From NCBI GenBank assembly GCA_017470605.1, contig JAFUYH010000002.1, positions 39,848 to 103,847 of the forward strand: DNA of 64,000 nucleotides, in the 5' to 3' direction. Source of the stretch: Treponema sp. (GTDB taxonomy: Bacteria > Spirochaetota > Spirochaetia > Treponematales > Treponemataceae). Below the pieces are notes generated by a model, which made no database searches, was not told the DNA's origin, and saw nothing but the letters and a program-made list of their open reading frames with translations. The position numbers and the translations under genes are program-made. Positions 34,401 to 42,028 of the stretch are shown here, piece after piece; the stretch's first letter is position 1, and each line of letters starts with the position of its first letter.

Positions 34401-35948
34401 AATTCGTGTTGAGTAAAGAGCTTTTGGGTGAGAAACATCAATATAGGCTGTTCCCTTGCTCAAAGGCTTTATAACGCAGTATGCACCTGCAGTCTGGGCA
34501 ATTACGCTTCTTGAACTTGAAGAGCCGTTTCCGCTTTCCCACGAAATGACTTTGGAAACTCCGTCTTCTGCAAGATTTGTAACAGTCCATTTCAAGCTGT
34601 TTACATCGTTCTGAGTTCCGTTTTTAAGGGTGATGTTTATTTTAGCAGGCTCATCATCAGTTTTCATCCTGATGTAATTCTGGCTTGTAGTGATGTAACA
34701 TTCAGCATCACTTGCTTCACCTGTTATGTTGCGGACTAAGATTACAATGGAGCGGGAAGGAAGTCCCGGATAGGAGATGGTAGCTTTAACGCTTCCAGTC
34801 TTCTTCCCTTTTATGTTTATATTGTTTCCAGTATTCTCTGAATCTCCGTTATAGATAATGTATTCAATATATTCGTCTGCATTCTCTGAGAATTCCCATG
34901 TAAATAAGGATGGATTTATATCCCCCAGATAATTATTTACATCTACGGTAACGTATTCATAGTTTTTGTCAGAAACCGTAACGAGAGTCTGTGAAGGCTC
35001 GATATAGGCAGTTTCTGCATTCTCTATCACACGAACAAGAATATCCAGATCATAGTTTGCCATAGGATGCCTGCAGCGGACAAAACATTCACCTGCCTGG
35101 TAAGCTTTAAGAGTTACATTCAAGCCGATTGCCTGTGAAACTACAACCGGCTTAGATGCAATTTCTTCACCGACCGAGTTTACGATGGAATATGTAAAGG
35201 CACTTGCGTATTCACTGTTCACAGGGTTCATAAGGTCAACGGCAAAATCAGCCGTATCGCTTTCTGAAATGTTAATCGTAATGATGTTCTGTGTTGTAGT
35301 AATGTAGCTTAAATTTGTTCCGTCAGAAGAGCAGTCTACCAAAACTGAATAAGGATATGCAGCCTTATTATGCTTTACAGAGATTTTTGCAATTCCATCA
35401 TTAAGACCCGTAATCCAGCAGTAGTTTCCTTCTGTTGTTAAAGAGGCTACCGAAGGCTTATCAATGGTAAAAGAATAACCGTTAATGTCTGCTACAGTTC
35501 CGCCAAACAAAGCGGCACTTATTTTTACAGTTTCATTCGGATTTACATGAACATAGTCTGTAGAAGCATATACATAAGGATTTGTAACACGGACGACATA
35601 ATTATCATCAGTTACCGTAACCACACAGGAAACGGAGTTTGAGCCGCAGGAAGCAGTAAGCGTTGTTGTTCCCGGCTGAAGGCCTGTAATTACGGCAGAG
35701 TAATTGTCGCATTTTGCAAAAATAACCTTTTCGTCATAGCTCCAGCTTATGCTTGCCGAGTTCTGGTTACTGGAAGCCTTAAGGTTTACGACTTCCATTG
35801 AACCAATGTTTACGGAAGTCTTTGATTTGTCAAAAGAAAGACTTACATTTACTTCCGGCTCTTCTGTAAAAGACGATATGAAAGTACAGGAAGAAAAAGA
35901 AAAGAGAATTATAAAAAGGCCCAATAAATAATTAATAGATTTTTTCAT
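28464..35948 (-). CDS. Giant Big (Ig-like) repeat lipoprotein, 2494 residues
   Basis: The start MKKSINYLLGLFIILFSFSS precedes the lipidation Cys. About 15 Big/Ig-like repeats of ~105-115 residues follow through residue ~1560. Most open with a strand such as YITTTQNIITI or VYISTSQNIIKLK and close with V-H---A-Y----LV. The last ~900 residues are non-repetitive and partly Trp/Tyr-rich, ending in a short Cys pair (NCCADSSS). It is anchored to a membrane and probably surface exposed. Order of repeats and ending match the upstream paralogue at 35961-41828. The pair lies in the trb gene cluster, directly downstream of trbI, with the stop of one 12 bp from the start of the next (ribosome-binding site GAGGT). 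An adhesive or mating-contact role is inferred. Confidence 0.92.
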   Translation of the reverse strand: MKKSINYLLGLFIILFSFSSCTFISSFTEEPEVNVSLSFDKSKTSVNIGSMEVVNLKASSNQNSASISWSYDEKVIFAKCDNYSAVITGLQPGTTTLTASCGSNSVSCVVTVTDDNYVVRVTNPYVYASTDYVHVNPNETVKISAALFGGTVADINGYSFTIDKPSVASLTTEGNYCWITGLNDGIAKISVKHNKAAYPYSVLVDCSSDGTNLSYITTTQNIITINISESDTADFAVDLMNPVNSEYASAFTYSIVNSVGEEIASKPVVVSQAIGLNVTLKAYQAGECFVRCRHPMANYDLDILVRVIENAETAYIEPSQTLVTVSDKNYEYVTVDVNNYLGDINPSLFTWEFSENADEYIEYIIYNGDSENTGNNINIKGKKTGSVKATISYPGLPSRSIVILVRNITGEASDAECYITTSQNYIRMKTDDEPAKINITLKNGTQNDVNSLKWTVTNLAEDGVSKVISWESGNGSSSSRSVIAQTAGAYCVIKPLSKGTAYIDVSHPKALYSTRITVVVTDKANVKEEKSFLNFVSRPVVYIQNGKTENLSVSLSGKGNASDISWISDCAVTVSANETECAVTAPVSGYGPGKGNITVSHPDAESSLVFTVVYYDTEAELEEYKVKSIWTYSAKETMSVGQAAYLNLESEGIGYEENISWNIESGRDCITLETRNYNRSAVVTGIKAGTSIVKASCQGLEDVSFIVNVMEEGIIDEENDCYLSTNSNVLYFEDINQTLTFSVDLFNIESYAYHKLTYKLSDSSFNVVNNNEKFTVTSLSSNASATLTISHPLSQNELVVYLKSGERYEYKNEDSVYISTNEDVFNLYSGQEEVSLVATLNHTESSDSQGILKGFTFECEDTSIAGISYANFSNTCYIKPLKNGTTKIFVKHQDADFEKEVIVIVNNAPDSSTIPYITTTNNVITVVQGDYATATVSLMNCNEINSSLWKWTSMDSRIADVIANNGTSALLCANKPGTVEIKVTHEKCLYAMKILLVVLDSSVVTSRPYISTDTNIITLQKGFSTTLQASMIGGNGDSDSNYFRFQGSNAATILVNAVSGAAYIKGLQTGMAYITITNSRYSDSYSKTVLVIVEDKQQDGVYISTSQNIIKLKPTDKNLTTVSASLVNGEATDGKDFIWWCDDYNLIGITAVAEQCSIIPSGKTGTTKLHVKHAKASKQVDILVMVSSYDKFAFSSSSASINTEKLYFYPLQIPSIEGEYDVRYSSSNEDVCIIQGSKAVAWVCGLGYGSASLTATMVSSDGTVLATAEMLVSVTAVDPVLPVISLGDAILTVEAGTSRTLSASISGNGVDGTEKFNLKWSIKNKDNGISFLDETPDKTAYGSDVYVTFNEGGEYVITCEHEASGAVSEMYLIVEEKGEIGISLNTPIETVYKDDGSFNLVATLTNATEQDYKNISWSAVKVGGQNIVAVSKAKGATCTVTPKNVGQTTVIAKLPNGKTATCIVIVKANAQITFDLGSVHVIPGYTQVVNYKTNPENATVNFYTQMTTGASSLSGNITNYFSIEDDSARKQLRITGLRDYVGGAAGTVTASMVGASSANLPTLKVYVEYNAELRLEDMQGNNLTLINNNEPDTKNVRQFNVIYYPLDLEIDIYAKNNLISCIPSDDTISHHDASDIKEIKEISIGDVSKTYITEEGIEKVCMTVTVIPHAECDFDMKVTGTLPSDNSGTYTENKSFVYQAYYDHYDIEVVELTQTGAFTKFDSDAKGNVTTLHLSDGEEAVFYFKIKNENASGRLIPLDEKVSDSWSNGSTGPGRNNLEYNSQAKKLLSAERKEKAKLLGLSESSSNSNWLQENITKNPENGLLYFYSDNSDSNVTVYHLGHAWDYYKDLPVDVQGDGWDSWITSYNYENNLNNLDVDYYLVTRELVYNGCYAVPHNPAVPMINVQYKTGSDSDDWWTWVCKHKYWCRQWEKIYFNGTEVFYRRNNEESGKWDNWLINGYKNGVSVNNNLKRCTPYVISKSELINNQVLINQVTSLHESHGSGFLFTEWGPSDSGGKKLPRLIHPYITPTVSKDTDPKQTITGGKLIVKYQPPKGEPVEQKIDVIFEKRLCEAYTNGEWVKEWKNAPATGQHWIMKNFVDPGTQEVEPFFDIGTASITETSMAVKDNPDKLYVGYEMKPKTSTASITVTIPSYSNGNLTLLKGYSSSLTESNGNKVYKITSHESVSNKIASGKLYFALSGSYEGYVQIESSDKSLDKKSLYVDVKTEDLFTASITSKTLTAKNTVASKYSSVNTDEHLLIVGDGETIKGTFVNTDTSSSTRITKVTYEPLTDSSNIKRAAQKDASGKFQDELINCSVSASGFTVSHSKDYGYFADSSGVTDEFFSTKYRLSDITIDEDSVEYEKAYKVENVVNPETGKTEQVTVIDSEKTEKNRQKAIEDARKIELHKVKNTYANKNTGLSKGSYTFNYYYDRKRVIEQQKTRSLIPVGIIVIETDTDYTDEIIVCVNITENCCADSSSYSYAVPSSYYLNITE

Positions 35949-35960
35949 ATTTTTACCTCA

Positions 35961-38900
35961 CTACTGGGCATAAGCCTGATAATAGTCTCCTGAATCTGCG
36001 CAAGGGCAGTTTCTGACCTGAACATAGACCGGAATCTTGTAGGTTGCATAACCGCTTCCGGCCGCATAGTTTGAATATTCGATTACAAGGTTTCCGACAT
36101 AAGACGTTTCCTTAATGGTTTCATTTATGACCTCAATGGCCTTGTCGCTTTCTAGTAAAAGTTTGTACATATTGGCCGTTCCGTCAGTTGTTGAAACATT
36201 ATCGTATGTTTTTATCCATCCACCGTTTTTACTTGTTCTATACTGATAGACAGAGTATTCATGGTCATGGTATAGGGTAAAGCCGTGTGAGTTGTAGCTG
36301 GAACCTGCAGCCTCGCCATGTACACGGTCTACCTGTTTTTTACCAAGACCATCCAGCAGCTGAGATGCACCGCTCTTATCTGCCTCAAACGAAACCTTAT
36401 TTATGTTCACATTTGAGTAAGGCTCAGCATCTTCGTTCACACAAACAATTCCATTCAGGAATTCCCCATCACCCAAGAAAATGGTATTTGTCGCTTCATC
36501 ATAATATGAATACTTTGAATACTTTTCGTTATCTGCATAAACAGCATGATTTACATTCGGAACCTGCATTTTGATTTGAGTCTTAAAGGTATGTCGGGGA
36601 TAATAAACCTTAATTTTCAGATTTTGCCATCCGAACTCCTGAGCATGAGAAACCTCATTGTTTGAAGAAACTACATTTTCATTAATTGCCTTGATGTTTA
36701 CATTGCAGTTTACTTCTCCGTTTACTTCAAACTCCAGCGTTCCACGAACAATGCCTGTTGAGTTTGTATCAAGAGTATTCTGGTGTGTATCGACAATCCA
36801 GTTCTCCCCTTCTTTTCTTCCATTTTTCAGATTCAGGGCTGAACCTATAGGCCCTGCTGTTGTGTTTGTAATCACAAGCTTTGAACATGCAGGCCGAAGC
36901 TCATAATCTACATAAAGAATGTCTTTTTTGTTATGAACTTCTTTTGGAGTTGAAGAGACGATTGTTTTATTTAATGTAAGAAGATAACCGTAAGTGTTTG
37001 AGATAGAGACAGAATCTTCCTGCATTGAGGCTGTTTTTGCCCTTAGAATTGCAGTACCTTCAGTGGTTTTACCAGAGACAGCAATGGTTCCGACATTTTC
37101 AGGATAATGGAAAACCTTCTTTGTAACAGGGTCTTCCCATGTCCTTAAATACCCTGCTGCAACATTGTTTATGTCAAAATAAGAGTTGTCCCCACGGAAC
37201 CATTCCGTTATCTTGTCTTCAGGCGGAACAGTTTCCCAGTGAATGGGTTTTGTTTCCCCTGGGAAGAGCTGGAACGAAGAAAGATAGTATTTGTTTCTGT
37301 TATCAACCAGAATACCGTTTTCATAAGTAAAGTTAGACTCATCATCATAGACAAAGAAATTCATCTTCGGAGCCTCAGTAATTACAACCTTACAGCTTGC
37401 CGTATTTCCTGTTGAAGGAATCGTACAGTAAACGGTAGCCGTACCAGGCTTCTGGGCATAAACAGATGCCTTGTTGCCTTTCGAGCTGAAAGTAAAGAAG
37501 TCCTGCTCGGTGTCCGGGTCAGAATCGTTTACGACCTTCCATTCAAGCTCTTCTCCAGTATCATTCTGAACGGTTGCAACAATTGTCTGAGTATCTTCAC
37601 CGATTACAACAGGCAGTGTCTGATAATTTAGAGTTACGGTAGGTTCCCCTACTCCCGTTACGATTACATAAAGGGTAAGGGGATTAATTGCGACTCCGTT
37701 CTCTTTTTCGTGAGTGACTGTAATTGTAGTTTTTCCAGAGTTGATTGCCTCAATCTGAACATCACTGCCATAAGTTTTTGTAGAAGGCTTGAACTCTATG
37801 AATTTTCCGGAGCCTTCATTTATGCTCCAGTTAAGTCCTGCGGATGTGGTATCAACAGTGTTACCATAAAGCTTTGCAGAGATGTTTCTCTTCTCGCCTT
37901 TGTTCATTGTGATTATGGTAGAGGTATTGTCAGGATAAAGCCCGATATAAGGCTTTGTTTCATCCTTTTTCTTTACGCTTACCAAAAGCTGTGCCTCAGC
38001 CTGTTTTACGCCACCCTTTGTCTGAAGAATTGCAGTAACCGTACAGGTATATGAATCATACTCCTGCGGCAGAGTTCCCGGATGTAAAGTACATACAGAA
38101 GAGTTTCCGAAGGCAGTACATAAAGAATTATTGTCAGACTTATAAGCGACTTCACAGTCAACACCGGTTGCCGGAACTTCCATATTAATGAAAGTATCTT
38201 TGCCGGTTTCAATTTCAATAGATTTTGAAGCAAAAGCAAAATCTGTATAATTGCTTATGTAAAGAACAATATCTTTAGGAGCTGCAGCTTTAGGGTGCGA
38301 GCAGTGAAGCGTTACGGTTCCAGAGCTTATAGGCTCAATAAGACAGGAAGAGCCTGTATAGTTCATGTTTATTTTATCATAGCTGTCTGCCCACCACTTG
38401 AAGTCATAAATATCGTTTGCATCTCCATTAACAAGCGTTGCATTAATAGTCTTTGATTCATCCTGCGGACTCATCTTGATTATGCTTTCTGTTACCGTAA
38501 TGTAGCAGTTTGTAACGACCTTAGGCTCACAGATTACAAGGATGCTTCGTGAAACACTTGCACGAGGGTGGGTTACGATAACCTGCGTTACGCCTTCCTT
38601 CAAGGCCTTAATTTGAGCCTCATTGTTGCTGTAGTTTAAGCGGACGATGGAAGAATCTGTGACTGCCCACCCAAAGCCTGTGGCATCGCTTTCGCTTCCA
38701 CCGACAAGCTCTGCAACGACATTTGCAAGCTCACCATCGACAGTACATGTAACGATATTGTTACAGCTAATATAAGGGTCCTGTTTTGCCGCAACCGGGT
38801 CTACTACATTTACGATAATTTCAAGAGGATATGAGCAGTGTTCATAATTCTCTACAATGATTTTTGCAGAACCTTCTTTCTTACCGTAAACGACAGCAAT

Positions 38901-41828
38901 GTTACCTGATCCTGATACGGTTGCAATATCATTGTTTGAACTTCTCCAGCTGTAGCCGGAAATTATATTTGAATCAGAATTCTTGATTTCTACATTTACC
39001 GTAACGTTGCTTGATTCCCCTACGCTCACAACATTCTGGGTTGTCGTAAGATACTTGAATCCCTTAAGTTCTTCCTCAGAGTTTGCAACGTTTACAAGGA
39101 TTTCTTTTGTAATTTCTCCTGCAAGGACATTTGAAACCGTGATGATTGCCTGCCCCGGCTGCAGGGCCTTAATGTTACATGTGCCGGAAGTTAGACCTGT
39201 TATTTCAATTTTGTCTGAGCCTTCAGTAACGCTCCAAGAGAAGCTTCCTGTCTGAGTAGTATTTACTAAAGAACAGCCGATTGTCTTAGATTCACCGTTC
39301 ATCATATTGACTACATCATTTTCTGCTGTGATATAGACAATATAATCATCATTCCATTCATAAAGCTCCCCGCATTTTGCATTAATGCTGAGTGAGTTCA
39401 TTGACATTTTGTTTGAGACTTTTATGGAAGATTTTCCAGGCTTATTTGCCGTAAGCTGAACAGAAGGTCCCGGACTTCCATAAAGGCTGAATACAGGTTC
39501 CCCTGAAACACCTTCAACATCTGTCATAGACCAGGTGGTATACAGGCTCATGTCAGCTGCACTGATATTTACACCGCTTACGCTAAGACTTGCAGAATCT
39601 CCTTCTTTTTCAATAACCACAGCATTCAGGTTTGTAGTCATGTAACCAGCATTTTCATCATAGATTTCAGATGACTCACCTTTTTTCAAAACCGTTACAT
39701 TAAACTCAACTGGGGCAGAGCTTCCTCCCACGGAGGCTGTAATAACTGCGGTTCCCTCAGAAATACCAGTTACTTTTGCAGTTGTACAGTACGGAGTAGA
39801 AGAATCTCCGTTTACAATACATATATTAGATTTAGAAGAAGTCCATGTAACCCTGTCTGAAGAAGAAAGCCCGAACTGCTCTACAGAAAGTGTCTTTACC
39901 TCATCGGCCGCAATTCTAAGATATGTGGAGTCGGCAAAAATGCCTTTCATGCTGCTGAGTTCTTCTTCTGTAGCAGCCTGTAAAACCAAAATCTTTTTAT
40001 CTGACAACGCACCGTCTAAATGAGCAGAAATATAAGACTGGCTGCTTCCAGAGCCACAGGCTGTAACGAGGGTTGTCTGACCAGTAGCAGGACTAACTGT
40101 TACTTTAGATGTATCATCGCTGGACCACGAAATTTTATTTTCATCACCCTCATCTTTATTACTCAATGTGGCGGTAATTTCTTTTGACTGTCCGTTTAAA
40201 AGCCTGATAAGTGAATCCTGAGTTGAAATCGTTTTGGGATTTACTAAGGCAGATTCTGAGTAAACCTTAACTTTGATCTCTGTGTCGTAAAGACAGCGTG
40301 GATGAGTTACGACTATTGTAAGCTCTCCTTCTTTAAGAGGCTTAATTACAAGCTTTGCCGGACAGGATTCACCAGAAGAAACTGCACTTCTGGCGTTCAG
40401 GTCCTTTACATAGCCTGTAACTTCCTGAACTTCGACAATGCCGTTGTCCCTTCCGTTCTTTATGTACCAGCTGAATGTGTTTTCACCCACATCATCTTCA
40501 CCGGCAATACCGCCAATCAACCGTACATTGACGGTGGTAGGCTCTCTTCCGACCTGAGTCTGAATATAGTTCTGGTCTGTTGTAATGTACATGGAAGAAT
40601 CTATTGCAGAACCAATCTGATTCTGAAGGATAACCAAAAGAGTCCTTGAAAGCTCAGAAAGCTCGTGCGAAACCTTTACCTTAAAGGTTCCGTTTTTCTT
40701 TCCCTGAATACGGATAGTATTTCCAATTGGAATACATTCAGCAAGAACTGAAGCTTCTGACGGTATGTCCCAGACGAATTTTTCCGGGTCTGCAAATCCG
40801 TCATAGTTTTCAAGCCCTGCGTTTACTGTAGCAGGGGTATCGCTTCCAATCAAAACTACAGTAGACTGGCTCAACGATACATAAGTATTTTTAACAATTG
40901 TTGATACCCGGACGATTATGTTCAGGTCATACTGAGAATTTTCATGCTTAACTACAATGTTTGCAATTCCGTTCTTCAAAGGAATTACTTCTGCCGTATT
41001 GAGGTTTGCATTAAGCTGAATGATTTCTTTAGAGGCTTCATCTGCAAAATGCCAGCTGAATCCGTTCTTATATGCAGCATTTACAGGATTAACAAGGTCA
41101 ACCGCAAGCATCTTTGATGCCGTATCATTTTTATTGATTGTCATTACATTGTAATCTGTCGTAATGTAAGTTTCCGTAAGCTTGTCTGTATATACATAGA
41201 CTACAAAAGAATAATCATATTCAGCATTAGGATGACGGGCTACAAGCTGAGTAGATCCAGGCTTATGGGCTTCGATGATACAATTGTTTCTTGAAGGAGC
41301 AATAGAAGCAATTGAAGAATCTTTAATTTCCCATGTAAAGTCTTCCATGTCGGCAATTGAGCCGCCATAAAGCGATGCTGTTACCACCATAGTATTATTG
41401 GGCATCAGCTGAATTACGGAATAATTTGAATAGATGTATGGATTTTCAGAAGCCTCATCACCTGAAGAAATAACGGAAATAAGGCAGGTTGCAACTATTC
41501 CGTTGCACTTTGCCTTGATGTAAGTAGTTCCACCTTTCTTCCCGGTTATGATTGCGCCAAAATTATCTGTTTTTGCAGATATGAAAGCATCATCATATTC
41601 CCAGGAAACATTGCATTTTCCCTGGTTAGAAGACGGAGAAAGAGTAAGCTTCAGCATTTCACTTTCACCAGTATTTACTGTTAGTGTATTTACGCTGAAG
41701 GTAACATTAGTAATTTCTGAGTTATAATCTTTTTCACTAAAAGATTCCTCTACCGAAGAAAAGAAACTACACGATGCAAAAATTAAGCAGCAGATTAAAG
41801 CTGCCGAATTAAACAATCTTTTTCTCAT
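35961..41828 (-). CDS. Giant Big (Ig-like) repeat lipoprotein, 1955 residues
   Basis: The signal peptide ends LICCLIFASC with lipidation at that Cys. About 14 Big/Ig-like repeats follow (TYITTDYNVMTINKNDT, MYITTDQNYIQTQ, KYLTTTQNVVSVGESS and others), many closing with a V-H-R--Y or VTHPRA-like strand. A non-repetitive C-terminal ~450 residues ends RNCPCADSGDYYQAYAQ. Repeats follow the same order as in the downstream 2494-residue paralogue, so the pair arose by duplication of a whole gene. Big domains are known in large surface adhesins, and giant Big proteins are needed for conjugation of some IncHI plasmids. The AAAGTGTAAAATAGAATAG element lies ~30 bp upstream of the start, and AAGGAG precedes the ATG. 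Confidence 0.92.
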   Translation of the reverse strand: MRKRLFNSAALICCLIFASCSFFSSVEESFSEKDYNSEITNVTFSVNTLTVNTGESEMLKLTLSPSSNQGKCNVSWEYDDAFISAKTDNFGAIITGKKGGTTYIKAKCNGIVATCLISVISSGDEASENPYIYSNYSVIQLMPNNTMVVTASLYGGSIADMEDFTWEIKDSSIASIAPSRNNCIIEAHKPGSTQLVARHPNAEYDYSFVVYVYTDKLTETYITTDYNVMTINKNDTASKMLAVDLVNPVNAAYKNGFSWHFADEASKEIIQLNANLNTAEVIPLKNGIANIVVKHENSQYDLNIIVRVSTIVKNTYVSLSQSTVVLIGSDTPATVNAGLENYDGFADPEKFVWDIPSEASVLAECIPIGNTIRIQGKKNGTFKVKVSHELSELSRTLLVILQNQIGSAIDSSMYITTDQNYIQTQVGREPTTVNVRLIGGIAGEDDVGENTFSWYIKNGRDNGIVEVQEVTGYVKDLNARSAVSSGESCPAKLVIKPLKEGELTIVVTHPRCLYDTEIKVKVYSESALVNPKTISTQDSLIRLLNGQSKEITATLSNKDEGDENKISWSSDDTSKVTVSPATGQTTLVTACGSGSSQSYISAHLDGALSDKKILVLQAATEEELSSMKGIFADSTYLRIAADEVKTLSVEQFGLSSSDRVTWTSSKSNICIVNGDSSTPYCTTAKVTGISEGTAVITASVGGSSAPVEFNVTVLKKGESSEIYDENAGYMTTNLNAVVIEKEGDSASLSVSGVNISAADMSLYTTWSMTDVEGVSGEPVFSLYGSPGPSVQLTANKPGKSSIKVSNKMSMNSLSINAKCGELYEWNDDYIVYITAENDVVNMMNGESKTIGCSLVNTTQTGSFSWSVTEGSDKIEITGLTSGTCNIKALQPGQAIITVSNVLAGEITKEILVNVANSEEELKGFKYLTTTQNVVSVGESSNVTVNVEIKNSDSNIISGYSWRSSNNDIATVSGSGNIAVVYGKKEGSAKIIVENYEHCSYPLEIIVNVVDPVAAKQDPYISCNNIVTCTVDGELANVVAELVGGSESDATGFGWAVTDSSIVRLNYSNNEAQIKALKEGVTQVIVTHPRASVSRSILVICEPKVVTNCYITVTESIIKMSPQDESKTINATLVNGDANDIYDFKWWADSYDKINMNYTGSSCLIEPISSGTVTLHCSHPKAAAPKDIVLYISNYTDFAFASKSIEIETGKDTFINMEVPATGVDCEVAYKSDNNSLCTAFGNSSVCTLHPGTLPQEYDSYTCTVTAILQTKGGVKQAEAQLLVSVKKKDETKPYIGLYPDNTSTIITMNKGEKRNISAKLYGNTVDTTSAGLNWSINEGSGKFIEFKPSTKTYGSDVQIEAINSGKTTITVTHEKENGVAINPLTLYVIVTGVGEPTVTLNYQTLPVVIGEDTQTIVATVQNDTGEELEWKVVNDSDPDTEQDFFTFSSKGNKASVYAQKPGTATVYCTIPSTGNTASCKVVITEAPKMNFFVYDDESNFTYENGILVDNRNKYYLSSFQLFPGETKPIHWETVPPEDKITEWFRGDNSYFDINNVAAGYLRTWEDPVTKKVFHYPENVGTIAVSGKTTEGTAILRAKTASMQEDSVSISNTYGYLLTLNKTIVSSTPKEVHNKKDILYVDYELRPACSKLVITNTTAGPIGSALNLKNGRKEGENWIVDTHQNTLDTNSTGIVRGTLEFEVNGEVNCNVNIKAINENVVSSNNEVSHAQEFGWQNLKIKVYYPRHTFKTQIKMQVPNVNHAVYADNEKYSKYSYYDEATNTIFLGDGEFLNGIVCVNEDAEPYSNVNINKVSFEADKSGASQLLDGLGKKQVDRVHGEAAGSSYNSHGFTLYHDHEYSVYQYRTSKNGGWIKTYDNVSTTDGTANMYKLLLESDKAIEVINETIKETSYVGNLVIEYSNYAAGSGYATYKIPVYVQVRNCPCADSGDYYQAYAQ

Positions 41829-41858
41829 ATAACGGCTCCTTAAAATTATTACTATTCT

Positions 41859-41873
41859 ATTTTACACTTTATA
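41859..41873 (-). promoter_or_regulatory. Copy of recurrent AAAGTGTAAA element before the Big lipoproteins
   Basis: On the minus strand AAAGTGTAAAATAGAATAG precedes TAATAAT and AAGGAG. It overlaps the stop codon of the 46-residue gene and suggests a separate promoter or operator for the Big operon. Confidence 0.55.
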
Positions 41874-42009
41874 AAAAAAACAAAACGCAAGCCAGGCAGA
41901 ATAGCACACAGCTTGCAATCATAATGCTCATATTGATTTTATAAACCGACTGGTCTGCGTAACTTTCTTTTTTAAAACATCTTTTAACTGCTTCGATAAT
42001 CTTTTTCAT
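41869..42009 (-). CDS. Small membrane protein, 46 residues
   Basis: This short gene starts at 42009 with GGAG seven bases upstream. The first ~25 residues are charged (KKIIEAVKRCFKKESYADQS); the rest is one membrane segment (MSIMIASCVLFCLACVLFFL). The stop is TAA at 41869. It sits between trbI and the giant Big lipoproteins. Four cysteines in 46 residues are unusual. Function is unknown; a helper for secretion or assembly of its neighbours is possible. Confidence 0.7.
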   Translation of the reverse strand: MKKIIEAVKRCFKKESYADQSVYKINMSIMIASCVLFCLACVLFFL

Positions 42010-42028
42010 TTTTCATCTCCTGATATAT

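Noticed and set aside
28464..41828. CRISPR-like or tandem DNA repeats in the lipoprotein genes
   Set aside because: Periodicity is at the protein level (~105-115 residues) with diverged DNA; there are no short identical repeats and spacers.
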